Shown here: positions 1 through 9,400 of the stretch, piece by piece
Layout of the letters: the number at the start of each line of letters is the position of its first letter
Numbering within the stretch: position 1 is the first letter of the stretch
Origin: Candidatus Bathyarchaeia archaeon
GTDB lineage: Archaea > Thermoproteota > Bathyarchaeia > Bathyarchaeales > Bathycorpusculaceae
DNA: 64,000 nt
NCBI GenBank assembly: GCA_038873195.1
Contig: JAVZEV010000001.1
Location: forward strand, 86,490 to 150,489
Direction: 5' to 3'
Translations under genes and position numbers: made by a program
The notes under the pieces: generated by a model
Database searches by the model: none
What the model was told of the DNA's origin: nothing
Seen by the model: the letters and a program-made list of their open reading frames with translations, nothing else

Positions 1-1
1 C

Positions 2-574
2 GGTGAGTCTCTGGACTCCTTTGTTTTTGTTTATCCCTCAACAGAAAAGAAAGAAATTAAAGCTGAACCTGCTGTTGTTTGGATATTGGGCCTTAACGCG
101 GTACCCCCGATAACGCAAGATATAGCAGCTACGAATGTAGTTTTATCCACTTCAAAGATTTATGTTGGTGAATACTTGAACATGACAGCTTACTTCAAAA
201 ACTATGGAAATGACCTTGAATCCTTCAATTTTACTATATCAGTAGGTGACATGCAGCTTGTCAGGAGTTATATGACTTTGCCTCCAGGCGAGGAAGACCA
301 TTTTATTTATAACTGGCCAGTGCCCGAAAATATGCATACTGGGAAATACAACTTAACAGTTTATGTGGAACCGTTAGAGTTTGAAACTGAGACAGCGAAC
401 AATCTCTACATTTTAACCATAAACATAGAAAAGAACCTTGTTGGTTTTGAATACGCAATGTGGCTTTTCTCGGTTTGGTTTTCGACGCCTCTTGGCATGT
501 TCTTTATAATTTATTTAGTTCTAGCTGTTGGACTTTTTTCGACGCTTGCTATTATGCGGAGAATAAGGCGATAA
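2..574 (+). CDS. Surface protein with CARDB-like domain and C-terminal membrane anchor (5' end outside window)
   Basis: The reading frame is open to the left window edge, so the gene starts upstream; an internal TTG at 86 is not a convincing start. The visible part holds a CARDB-like beta-sandwich (IAATNVVLS at the start, then a glycine/asparagine-rich stretch ending in TANNLYILTINI), the module archaea often place next to the membrane in cell-surface proteins. One hydrophobic helix (about the last 35 residues) followed by RRIRR anchors it with the domain outside. It precedes three related secreted proteins on the same strand and probably belongs to that surface gene cluster. Substrate or partner unknown. 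Confidence 0.75.
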   Translation, partial: GESLDSFVFVYPSTEKKEIKAEPAVVWILGLNAVPPITQDIAATNVVLSTSKIYVGEYLNMTAYFKNYGNDLESFNFTISVGDMQLVRSYMTLPPGEEDHFIYNWPVPENMHTGKYNLTVYVEPLEFETETANNLYILTINIEKNLVGFEYAMWLFSVWFSTPLGMFFIIYLVLAVGLFSTLAIMRRIRR

Positions 575-634
575 TTTTTTTCTTTGGGCAAACATGGATT
601 CTTTCAAAAAATGCCTTTATTAGTGGGATGTGAT

Positions 635-1381
635 GTGCAGAGTAAAGAAATACTTTTGCTCAGAATATGTTCACTTGTTTTATTATTTTTGGTGTGCTCT
701 ATCGAACCGGCGAGAGGCGTGTACCAAAAACCCTCCTTTTCATTTGTTAATCCAGGTTTAGATGGTTATCCTCAAAAATGGACGGCTTCAAATGTTATAC
801 GATATTTGGGAACTTCTGACTTCATATTTTATTCCAATGAGACTTCTGTCGACTCCACATTTTTTGTGAATGTGACTGTCCGAAATGTGGCAGCTATGAG
901 AGGGTGGGGTGTCGGCATCATTTATGATGCAAGCTCCCTTGCAAATGGTTCTGTCTGGCTTCCTTCTGATCATGTGTTTAGGGGCGCTGAAGAGGTAGGC
1001 AATGGTCTTCTAATCGTCGGCCCAACAATTGGCAACTTTAATGCAACCCATAATATTCTAAAGTATGGTGTTACTTATTTTATGAACTCTACAGAATGGA
1101 CATTTAATGGTTCTGGGACTCTTTGTCAACTTCAGTTTAAAATAATAACTCCCTATTCAGTTGAATGTTATTTGAGTTGGGATCTTGAATGGACAGATGT
1201 CTATTATTGGCCTTCTGGTCAAGAAAAACCACTTGTAGAGACTGCGCGCTTCAAATATTTTGGTGAAACTAAGATGGAGGGTTCACTTTTTATGTGGGTT
1301 TTGATCACGTCTGTTGCGGTGATTGTTGTGTTTGTATGTTTCATCTATTTCTTCAGTTTGAAAAAAAAGCGGAAGAAATAG
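635..1381 (+). CDS. Cohesin-like membrane-anchored surface protein (paralog 1)
   Basis: I choose GTG 635 rather than TTG 584 because it gives a clean signal peptide (QSKEILLLR then a leucine/valine core) behind a GGGATGTGAT ribosome-site-like stretch. The mature part is one domain beginning FVNPGLDGYPQKW and containing FYSNETSVDSTFFVNVTV, GWGVGIIYD and LCQLQFKI, a pattern like cohesin domains (receptors for dockerins). A single C-terminal helix plus KKKRKK anchors it. It is clearly homologous to the next two genes but lacks their Ig-like module. The cohesin assignment is inferred from pattern; its ligand could be a dockerin-bearing protein such as the two encoded further right. Confidence 0.7.
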   Translation: MQSKEILLLRICSLVLLFLVCSIEPARGVYQKPSFSFVNPGLDGYPQKWTASNVIRYLGTSDFIFYSNETSVDSTFFVNVTVRNVAAMRGWGVGIIYDASSLANGSVWLPSDHVFRGAEEVGNGLLIVGPTIGNFNATHNILKYGVTYFMNSTEWTFNGSGTLCQLQFKIITPYSVECYLSWDLEWTDVYYWPSGQEKPLVETARFKYFGETKMEGSLFMWVLITSVAVIVVFVCFIYFFSLKKKRKK

Positions 1382-1453
1382 TTTAACACCTTATCCAATT
1401 TTTAAATCCGAGCTTGTTGGGGTTTGCAAACATGGTTTTTGTCCATTTTTAGA

Positions 1454-1476
1454 ATAGAAAGTTTCAAATATTGGTT
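1454..1476 (+). repeat. 23-bp leader sequence shared with the next paralog (copy 1)
   Basis: This 23-bp sequence beginning ATAGAAAGTTTC lies about 30 bp upstream of the second cohesin-like gene and occurs again, identical, at 2733-2755 in front of the third. It is a remnant of gene duplication or a shared 5' control element. An AAGGTGAT ribosome site follows it. Confidence 0.7.
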
Positions 1477-1507
1477 TATGGAAACCTTAATGCCAAGGTG
1501 ATAATAA

Positions 1508-2569
1508 ATGAAAAAGACTATGTATATTTTGGCTTTCGCAATGTTTGCTTTGAGCTCTTTAGCATTGATTCCAACGAAAGTGGCACGTGCACAAACACCG
1601 TCAATCGAAATTGTTAATCCTGGTCCTGACGGATACCCTTTGAAATGGAACGCGTCCACAGTCGATAGAGGCTTCGGGTCATCAGACTTTTTGTTCTATT
1701 CTAATGAAACTGCAATAGGATCGACCTTCTTCATGAACATAACCATCCATGATGTACAGAACTGCAGGGGTTGGGGTACTGGCATCGTTTATGATAATAC
1801 TACTCTAAAATTTGTCTCTGCTTGGCGTCCTTCTGACCATGTTTTTAAGCCTGTAGAGGAGATGGGTTGGACAATCGTTGCTCCAGCGCCAACCGTGGAT
1901 GCAGTAAATGAAACGCATGGAATAATCAAGTGGGGTCTTACATACATAATACCCGAAGGAGAAACCCCGTGGACTTTTAACGGCTCAGGTGTCCTTGGAC
2001 AGATTCAGTTCAAAATAATTAATTGTGCGGCTGAAGTGACAACTGCTGAGTTCGTTTTTGACCCTGACTGGACAGATGTATACTATTATCCTGCTGGCTC
2101 AGAAAAACCAATAATGGGCGTAGGGCATTTTGAGTACACAGACAATGATCTCCCAGTTATCGATACACCTATACAGAATCCGCTTGCGAACAATGTTCAA
2201 GCAGATCAATCAGTGAGTGTTTTTGTCAACGTGACTGACCAAGGCAGTGGAGTGAAGAACGTTACCCTTTACTATAGAAATGATACCACAGTGTGGTATA
2301 GTGTTCCAATGGCTTTAAATGCTACCAGCGGTTCTTGGGAAGCCACTATTCCTGGACATGCGCTCGGCACGAATATAGCCTACTATATTGAAGCTTATGA
2401 CAATGTTGAGAATTATGCCAAAAGGGACAATGCTGGCAGCTACTACACGTACACTGTTATCCCAGAGTTTTCATCGTATGCAATGATGCTTATACTTGTT
2501 CTGGCCACTGTTTCGATGATGCTGGTAATGCTGTCTAAGCGGTGGAAAAGATTTTACTCTAGGCTTTAA
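1508..2569 (+). CDS. Cohesin-like surface protein with Ig-like domain and PEF-CTERM-like tail (paralog 2)
   Basis: ATG start preceded by AAGGTGAT. Order: signal peptide (1-29, ending VARAQ), cohesin-like domain (about 30-215, with YSNETAIGSTFFMNITI and TWTFNGSG-type signatures), an Ig/FN3-like domain (about 220-325, SGVKNVTLYYRND), and a tail IPEFSSYAMM plus hydrophobic helix and KRWKR. The tail resembles PEF-CTERM signals that archaeosortases cut so the protein can be transferred to a lipid; no archaeosortase is encoded in this window. Middle of three tandem paralogs; a 68-bp stretch (1817-1884) is identical to 3098-3165 in the next gene, pointing to recent duplication or gene conversion. 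Confidence 0.75.
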   Translation: MKKTMYILAFAMFALSSLALIPTKVARAQTPSIEIVNPGPDGYPLKWNASTVDRGFGSSDFLFYSNETAIGSTFFMNITIHDVQNCRGWGTGIVYDNTTLKFVSAWRPSDHVFKPVEEMGWTIVAPAPTVDAVNETHGIIKWGLTYIIPEGETPWTFNGSGVLGQIQFKIINCAAEVTTAEFVFDPDWTDVYYYPAGSEKPIMGVGHFEYTDNDLPVIDTPIQNPLANNVQADQSVSVFVNVTDQGSGVKNVTLYYRNDTTVWYSVPMALNATSGSWEATIPGHALGTNIAYYIEAYDNVENYAKRDNAGSYYTYTVIPEFSSYAMMLILVLATVSMMLVMLSKRWKRFYSRL

Positions 2570-2732
2570 CGTAGACTCTAGCGGGAACTCGTCTTAAACT
2601 TCATTTTTTCTTTTTGCAATTATTTATAGAGTAACTTTTTTTACCACTTTGAAGAAAAAGGATGGCTATTGCAATTAGAACTTATTAAGTTTTCAGAAAA
2701 CATCTAAAAGGTTTTCTTAGCGTTAATTTTGG

Positions 2733-2755
2733 ATAGAAAGTTTCAAATATTGGTT
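2733..2755 (+). repeat. 23-bp leader sequence shared with the previous paralog (copy 2)
   Basis: Identical to 1454-1476. It sits about 30 bp before the chosen ATG at 2783, the same spacing as in the previous gene, which supports that start and suggests that the duplication included the 5' leader. Confidence 0.7.
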
Positions 2756-2782
2756 CATTTAAAACCATACGCCATGGTGGTA

Positions 2783-5056
2783 ATGTTGAAAAAGACATTA
2801 TGCAGTATCGCTATTGTAATACTTACGCTAAGCCTCTTTCCGTTAATTCGACTGAGCACAGTAAATGCACAATGGGCAACGACTTTTTCTATAGTTAATC
2901 CTGGACCGGATGGTTATCCTGCCAAATGGAATGCGTCGACCACTGACCGTGGCTTTGGAACTTCCGACTTTATATTCTATTCTAACGAGACTGCTGTGAA
3001 CTCTAGATTCTTCATTAACATAACCATAAACAATGCAGAAGCCGTCAAAGGCTGGGCTGTTGGATTAATCTTTGACAAGCTTAAGCTCTCTTATGTTTCT
3101 GCTTGGCGTCCTTCTGACCATGTTTTTAAGCCTGTAGAGGAGATGGGTTGGACAATCGTTGCTCCTTCAGTGACTTTTGAGGATCTCAACGAAACTCATA
3201 AGCGTCTAATGTGGGGTTGCACCTACATTATGGGCGAACCAGAATGGACCTTTAACGGCTCAGGCACACTCTGCCAAATCCAATTCCAAATAATCAAAGA
3301 AGTAAACTTATCAACGCCTCAAGCAGTAGCATGGTTCACATTTGATCCAGACTGGACTGCAGTATATCATCATCCCGCTGGAACAGAAATTCCCACATTG
3401 GGCACAGGATACTTTGAATATAATTATGTTCCATACATTTATACCTTAACAATCACTACAACGACCGGTGGAACAACAACACCGCCACCTGGAACCTACA
3501 CTTACACTGAAGGCACAGTCGTCCCGGTTACTGCTATTGCTGATTCTGGTTCTACGTTTGATCATTGGGAGCTTGATGGTTCAGACGCCGGCTCTGACAA
3601 CCCCATAAACGTAACCATGGATAACAATCACACGCTCCATGCGATTTTCCGGGCACCACCAGTTCTTAAAATAGAACCTCCAACCTACACTGCCCTGCGA
3701 GTCGGAGAAATTGTCAAAATAAACATAACAATAAACAACCTAGACGAAGAATGGCACTTGATAGCTGTGCAGTTCGCAGTAGTTTATGACACAGCAATCT
3801 TTGATTTTGTCCAGTGGCAAAGCGGAACCTACCTAGATACATTTTTAAATAATGAAGAGACTATACAATACTTCTCCCAACACGACTTCCACGGCGAACC
3901 AGGTCTCCCATACTGCCATAACAAGGTCCTTGTGGGAGCAATAATCTTCCCAGGAACAGATAACAAATATTACGAACCATTCCCAAGCGGGAACGGAGTA
4001 ATAGGCACAATAAGTTTTAGAGTTAAGGCAGAGGCTCCAGTCTCTACACTTTTAACATTAAACGAAACTGAATTATGGTCCGACTCTTTTACACAGATAC
4101 CCCATAGTGCAGAACATGCATCATTCAACTTTCCATTTGAGACTCGCAACTTAACCATAACAACAACAACAGGCGGAACGACGGATCCTGAACCAGGCAC
4201 GCATATATACGAAATCAACACAGACGTACTAGTTACTGCTATTGCTGATTCTGGCTTCACGTTTGATCATTGGGAGCTTGATGGTTCAGACGCCGGCTCT
4301 GACAACCCCATAAGCGTAACCATGGATGATGATCATATCCTCCATGCAATATTCATTGACAATACAGCTCCTGTTGTTGAGATAACTTACCCGACCGAAG
4401 GAGCGTACATTTCTGGAGCAACCATATGGATAAATGGCACCATAACCGAGGAAAACAAAGGAACTCTTGAACCGTCAATCAATGACACTCGTTTCAGTTT
4501 AACATATTGGGACTCGGTGAGTGGCGCCTTTGCATTTAGCAATGACACTGCTATCGGCGACGGTCTAGTTGCAGTAACTGTGAGTTTCATGGACTTGGCT
4601 GAAAACACTGGCTCAGATACCGTATCATTCATTATAGACAATACGCCTCCCGTTATAAACGCTCCCGCACAAAATCCAACGGAAAACAATGTTCAACCAA
4701 ACCAGCAAGTAAAAATCACAGTGAACGTAACAGATTTGACTAGCGGAGTTAAAAATGTTACACTATTCTACACAAACGACACTTCATGGTATAGTGTTGA
4801 AATGGTCTACAACTCCACAAGTGGTCTATGGGAAGCCACTATTCCAGGACATGCTCAAGGCATACAAGTAAAATATACAATAAAAGCCTATGACAACGCA
4901 GAGAACTACGCTGTAAACGATAATGCCGGCGATTACTTCACTTATACCGTAATTCCAGAATATTCATCGATCATACTAATCCTCCTCTTTATGATCATGA
5001 CAACAACGATCATGATGGTCTCAACAAGGCGAAAATTCCGCAAGAAGCTAAATTAA
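2783..5056 (+). CDS. Large modular surface protein with two cohesin-like domains, InlB-type repeats and Ig domains (paralog 3)
   Basis: ATG 2783 is chosen over TTG 2729 because MLKKT begins a normal signal peptide and GGTGGT lies just upstream. Order in 757 residues: cohesin-like domain 1; a divergent InlB B-repeat (TLTITTTTGGTT...FDHWELDGSDAG); cohesin-like domain 2 (VGEIVKINITINN, FAVVYD); a second InlB-type repeat; two Ig/FN3-like domains (PVVEITYPTEG and SGVKNVTLFYTND); a tail IPEYSS, hydrophobic helix and RRKFRKK, like PEF-CTERM. A 55-bp stretch is identical in the two InlB repeats (3554-3608 and 4259-4313), a sign of recent internal duplication. Probably displayed on the cell surface for adhesion or assembly of dockerin-bearing proteins. 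Confidence 0.75.
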   Translation: MLKKTLCSIAIVILTLSLFPLIRLSTVNAQWATTFSIVNPGPDGYPAKWNASTTDRGFGTSDFIFYSNETAVNSRFFINITINNAEAVKGWAVGLIFDKLKLSYVSAWRPSDHVFKPVEEMGWTIVAPSVTFEDLNETHKRLMWGCTYIMGEPEWTFNGSGTLCQIQFQIIKEVNLSTPQAVAWFTFDPDWTAVYHHPAGTEIPTLGTGYFEYNYVPYIYTLTITTTTGGTTTPPPGTYTYTEGTVVPVTAIADSGSTFDHWELDGSDAGSDNPINVTMDNNHTLHAIFRAPPVLKIEPPTYTALRVGEIVKINITINNLDEEWHLIAVQFAVVYDTAIFDFVQWQSGTYLDTFLNNEETIQYFSQHDFHGEPGLPYCHNKVLVGAIIFPGTDNKYYEPFPSGNGVIGTISFRVKAEAPVSTLLTLNETELWSDSFTQIPHSAEHASFNFPFETRNLTITTTTGGTTDPEPGTHIYEINTDVLVTAIADSGFTFDHWELDGSDAGSDNPISVTMDDDHILHAIFIDNTAPVVEITYPTEGAYISGATIWINGTITEENKGTLEPSINDTRFSLTYWDSVSGAFAFSNDTAIGDGLVAVTVSFMDLAENTGSDTVSFIIDNTPPVINAPAQNPTENNVQPNQQVKITVNVTDLTSGVKNVTLFYTNDTSWYSVEMVYNSTSGLWEATIPGHAQGIQVKYTIKAYDNAENYAVNDNAGDYFTYTVIPEYSSIILILLFMIMTTTIMMVSTRRKFRKKLN

Positions 5057-5061
5057 CCCTA

Positions 5062-5076
5062 TTTTTTTCTTTTATG
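5062..5076 (+). terminator. T-rich candidate terminator after the cohesin-like cluster
   Basis: A run of seven T followed by C and four T lies a few bases after the stop codon of the third paralog, the usual form of an archaeal intrinsic terminator. No hairpin is needed or seen. Confidence 0.4.
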
Positions 5077-5154
5077 TATCTTTCAAGACATGTATGCCCA
5101 CAGAGTTAAGAATATATCTTAGTTAAGATATGGAAAAAACTCTAGAGGATCGAA

Positions 5155-5595
5155 ATGAAACTCAGTATGGTGACTGCCGCATGTTTGGCACCTGCAATAA
5201 TCTGCGAAATTTTAGGCTTTGCCTATATGCGACCATATAACTATATTTCTCTTGAATCAACAATATTCTTTTCTTTAGGAGGTTTTTTCTTCATAGCTGC
5301 TTTTTTAGCTCATTCACAGGTTGGTAGAGACAGCGTGTTAATTGAGAAGGTCTACGTAATAAGCGTTTCACTTTCAATAATTCTACTAACAAGCGCCGTA
5401 GTCGTCTATACAATAACTGATATTAAGATGGTTACCGAAGCAACTACCATACACATAAACCGTATGTACGCAATTCCAGGTTACAAGACAGAGGCCATAG
5501 CAACTCCAAGATACGGTTCTGTAGCACTGGTGTTAGCAGCAATAGGCATAATATTTCTTGTCTATGCATTTTACTTAAAGATTAGATTACTCTAA
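5155..5595 (+). CDS. Four-helix membrane protein of unknown function
   Basis: A 146-residue protein starting ATG within GATCGAAATG. Hydrophobic helices lie at about 4-22, 36-52, 70-90 and 122-142, with an extracytoplasmic-type loop (about 91-120) rich in Thr, Ile and Tyr between the last two. No conserved motif is recognised. It stands alone between the surface-protein cluster and a second small membrane protein; a TATA-like stretch is visible in the AT-rich gap before it. Possible roles such as a transport accessory are guesses, so none is assigned. Confidence 0.55.
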   Translation: MKLSMVTAACLAPAIICEILGFAYMRPYNYISLESTIFFSLGGFFFIAAFLAHSQVGRDSVLIEKVYVISVSLSIILLTSAVVVYTITDIKMVTEATTIHINRMYAIPGYKTEAIATPRYGSVALVLAAIGIIFLVYAFYLKIRLL

Positions 5596-5660
5596 GGAAT
5601 CGTTGTTGAAATGACTAAATGGGTAAACACATATGTATGTAAAACATTAGACTTACCTTG

Positions 5661-5858
5661 GTGAACACTTTGCATCCACTGCTTCAACTTATGGGAATGG
5701 CTATGGTGATGTGTGGTCTTATAGTACTACAAGTTTATGCAATCTTGTTTATACTCGTAAAGAAGACGGGAGGTTCTGTCAAACCAGAGGCTATTTACGT
5801 TGTAATTGGTGTTATAATTCTCCTATTTGCTTTAGGGGTGTCTCTAATTTATCTTTAA
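5661..5858 (+). CDS. Two-helix small membrane protein, unknown
   Basis: A protein of about 65 residues; GTG 5661 or TTG 5658 could start it, and an internal ATG at 5691 is a third possibility. It has two hydrophobic helices (LMGMAMVMCGLIVLQVYAIL and the C-terminal VIGVIILLFALGVSLIYL) joined by a short loop with KKTGGSVKPE, which would face the cytoplasm. No family is recognised. It follows the four-helix protein by about 60 bases and may be co-transcribed with it. Confidence 0.45.
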   Translation: MNTLHPLLQLMGMAMVMCGLIVLQVYAILFILVKKTGGSVKPEAIYVVIGVIILLFALGVSLIYL

Positions 5859-5942
5859 CCTTCTAGAACATTCTTCCGCAACATTTTAAAACAACAACAA
5901 TTTATATTTCTTGTTCAATAATAATAATAAGGGGCATGATGC

Positions 5943-6194
5943 TTGACCAGCATACAGATTGAAATGCATTGCCCTCAGCATGGACTTGAACGATTTGAAA
6001 TTAAAATAATAAAGAAATACAATGTAAGCCCAAACTTGATAAAGCCAAAATTTCGTTCAAGACCCAAGCCTGATTTGAGCTGCATAGTTGTAGGTAGAAA
6101 TGTTGAGTATACCGAAATAAAAGATTACCTAGTACGCTATTTCAATGAAGCAGGATTGATTAACAATATAATAAGCATGAGATTCCGTGTTTAG
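5943..6194 (+). CDS. Small conserved-looking protein with CPQHG motif, unknown
   Basis: An 83-residue soluble protein, TTG start behind GGGGCATGATG. The N-terminus holds CPQHG, but there is only one further Cys (SCIVV), so a metal site is not clear. Basic segments (KIIKKYN, KPKFRSRPKP) suggest nucleic acid or ribosome contact, without proof. An AT-rich promoter-like stretch (ACAACAATTTATATTTC, about 5888-5905) lies upstream. Function unknown. Confidence 0.45.
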   Translation: MTSIQIEMHCPQHGLERFEIKIIKKYNVSPNLIKPKFRSRPKPDLSCIVVGRNVEYTEIKDYLVRYFNEAGLINNIISMRFRV

Positions 6195-6418
6195 ATTTGT
6201 AATATGCCATTTGTAATCGAAGTGTTATCTCCGGGTCTTGTATTCTATTAACTGTTATCTATTTTTATATCTTGTATATTTTCAAAGTTTGAAATTTTTA
6301 CTACTGCATTTTTCGTATGATGCAAGCAAGAGAGTATAATAATTTATTATAGAAGATAATTCCGTAAGTTTTAAATGCGTTGTGGTAATATTTTATTTTG
6401 CTGAGGGGAGAAGGCAGC

Positions 6419-9400
6419 GTGAAGTTTAACGCTAATTCAGTAGTAGCTGTGCTTTTAATTATAATCCTATTATGTTCTCCTTTGCTTGTGTTTCAAGCTG
6501 AATCTTCTTATACGTCAAAGCTTTATCCAACGCATGATTCTTGGGTTGAAGCTGAATTTCCAAACGATAATCATGGCTCAGAAACGAGCTTACGTGTTAG
6601 GTCTGATTCTAGGACTAGACGAAGTTATCTAAAATTTGACTTAAATTCTGTTCCTGCCGGTAAGACAATAACCTCTGTTAAGCTTTACTTGTACTGCACC
6701 TATATGGATGCTAATCCAAGCGTTGAGATTTACGTGCATGAGACCGGTGACAACTGGAATGAGGCAAGTATAACTTGGAATAATGCGCCAGCCGTAGGCG
6801 CGTTTATCACGAGCATTTCTGTTGGTGGAACTGGACAGTATTATTGTTGGGACATTACACCTTACGGAGAAGCTCAGTATTCAGGAGACAAAATATTAAG
6901 CGTAGTTGTGAAGCTTCTTCTGGACAATCCGGCCCAAGATAACCCAAACTTGGCAAGGTATTTCGCCAGCAAAGAATCTGTAGGCACGGCTCAAGACCCA
7001 TATTTAGAGGTGACTTATGAGAACACGCCGCCAACAGCATCATTCACCTATTCACCTACTTATCCCGTCGCGAATGATTCGGTGATTTTTAATGCTTCTC
7101 TAAGCTTCGATCTTGACGGGTCAATTTTAACGTATTCTTGGGATTTCGGCGATGGAAATGTAACAACCGTTACAACACCTACGATTGAACATACATATTT
7201 AATGTATGACAATTACACAGTAACCCTAACAGTTACAGACAATGACGGATTAACTGATACTGAGACGCAAATTATAGAAGTGGTAGACCCTGCGATTCTG
7301 CGGGTTTCTTTGCCTGAAGGAGTATGGGTAAAACAGTATACTGGCGACCCGTGGATAGATGAAGGATGGCTTTTGAATAGAACTGGAAACTCTTGGAGTT
7401 TTATAGTTAAAATCTACGACACTAGCAAATGCCTAAAATCTGATGACACCCATTTGATTGTAGCTTTGAATGACGCCGCTTACAATAATCTCTTAAGCTT
7501 AACAATAAATGGCACATCAATACCAAAGACGGCATTTCAATATGGCAAACCTAAACCTTACGGCACAAAATATTGGCCCAACGGCTGCGTTTATCCAACA
7601 TGGTTTAACGATACCTACATTAATGTTGGAACAATCTTGCCTAAAAGCTACAAAACTTTGGAAGTTACCGTTACATTTTCTAGCGCGATAGACGCGAGAA
7701 TACATTTTGATGCTTATGGTCACATTTGTGAACCAATTTCTTGGTCTCAGGTGACTTGGTCTCCACATTCGGAAGATTCGACGGTTTTATACCAAGCGGG
7801 ACCATTACCGCTGTCTGTTTCTATAAGCCCTGTTTCTGCGGTTATTGATTTAGGTCAACAAGTTATTTTTACTTCTTCTGTTTCTGGCGGCACTCCACCT
7901 TATACGTATCAATGGTATCTTGATGGAACGCCGGTTGGAACAAATTCTAACACTTGGACTTTTACGCCGACATCAACGGGCACTTATCAAGTATACCTTA
8001 ACGTCACTGATAATGTTGGCGAGAGAGCGAAATCAAACATTGCCCAAGTCACCGTTAATCCCGCTCTTTCTGTTTCTATCCAGCCTACATCTAGTGTCAT
8101 TATAATAGGGGGTTCTGTGCACTTTACTTCAACAATCTCCGGGGGCACTCCTCCTTATACGTATCAATGGTATGTCAACGACACTGAAGTCGAGGGAGCG
8201 AATTCTTCAACTTGGACTTTTACGCCTTCTTCTGTTGGCTATTATCTAGTATCTTTGAAAGTGACTGACGCTGCATCTGCAACCCAGCTTTCAAACGAAG
8301 CTGAAGTTACAGTTAACCCAAGAACATACAAGCTTACAATAACAGCAACAAGTGGTGGAACAACAACACCAGCTCCTGGAACGTACACTTACAATGAAGG
8401 AACAGACGTTCAAGTTACAGCAGTTCCAGATGTAAACTATAAACTTGCATATTGGGAACTTAACGGCTCAAACATTGGTTCAAACAATCCAATCACCATT
8501 ACAATGAACAATAATTACGAGTTGAAAGCATATTTTGCATTGATAACATACACGTTAACCGTAACCTCAACGGCAGGCGGAACAACTAACCCAGCGCCAG
8601 GAACCTACACGTACCCCTCTGGTTCATACGCGGAAGTTACTGCTGTCCCCTCAGCAAACTACTTCTTCGACCATTGGGTTCTGGACGGTTCCAACGCTGG
8701 CTCGGCTAATCCCATCAGCGTTTACATGAACACCAACCATAATCTGCAAGCGGTTTTCTCTTTAATCAATTGGACGCTTACGATAACAGCTTCAACAGGC
8801 GGCACTACAAGCCCAGCGCCCGGAACATACGTCTATGCCAACGGTTCCTCAATGGTTGTTACTGCAATTCCAAATGCTAACTACAAGTTTGTTAAGTGGC
8901 AGCTTAACGGCAGCGACGCAGGCTCAGCGAATCCAATTACCTTAACAATAGATGCCAACTACATTTTGCATGCTGTTTTTCAGCAACTAACTTACAGGTT
9001 AACCATTTTAAGCTCAACAGGCGGCAGTACAAATCCGGGACCTGGAACGCACGTGTATGTTAATGGGACAAATGTTTTCGTGGACGCCATCCCAGACGCT
9101 TATTACATGCTTGATTACTGGTTGTTAGACGGCATCAACGTCGGCTCAGCCAACCCAATTTCTGTGTTAATGACAGACGACCACACTTTACAACCGATTT
9201 TCGCGCGCATCAATTATACTCTGACAATTTCTACAACGGTAGGCGGCACAACGGTTCCTGCTCCTGGCATATATGTATACAATGGTGGAACAACTGTCGA
9301 CGTGACTGCTATTCCTAATGCTGGCTACAGATTTGACCATTGGGTTTTAGACGGCTCTAATGCGGGTTCAGATTTAACAATCCACGTGTTTATGGGCGCC

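Noticed and set aside
584..634. Start of the first cohesin-like gene at TTG 584
   Set aside because: GTG 635 gives a normal signal peptide with a ribosome-site-like stretch; the extra 17 residues look non-coding.
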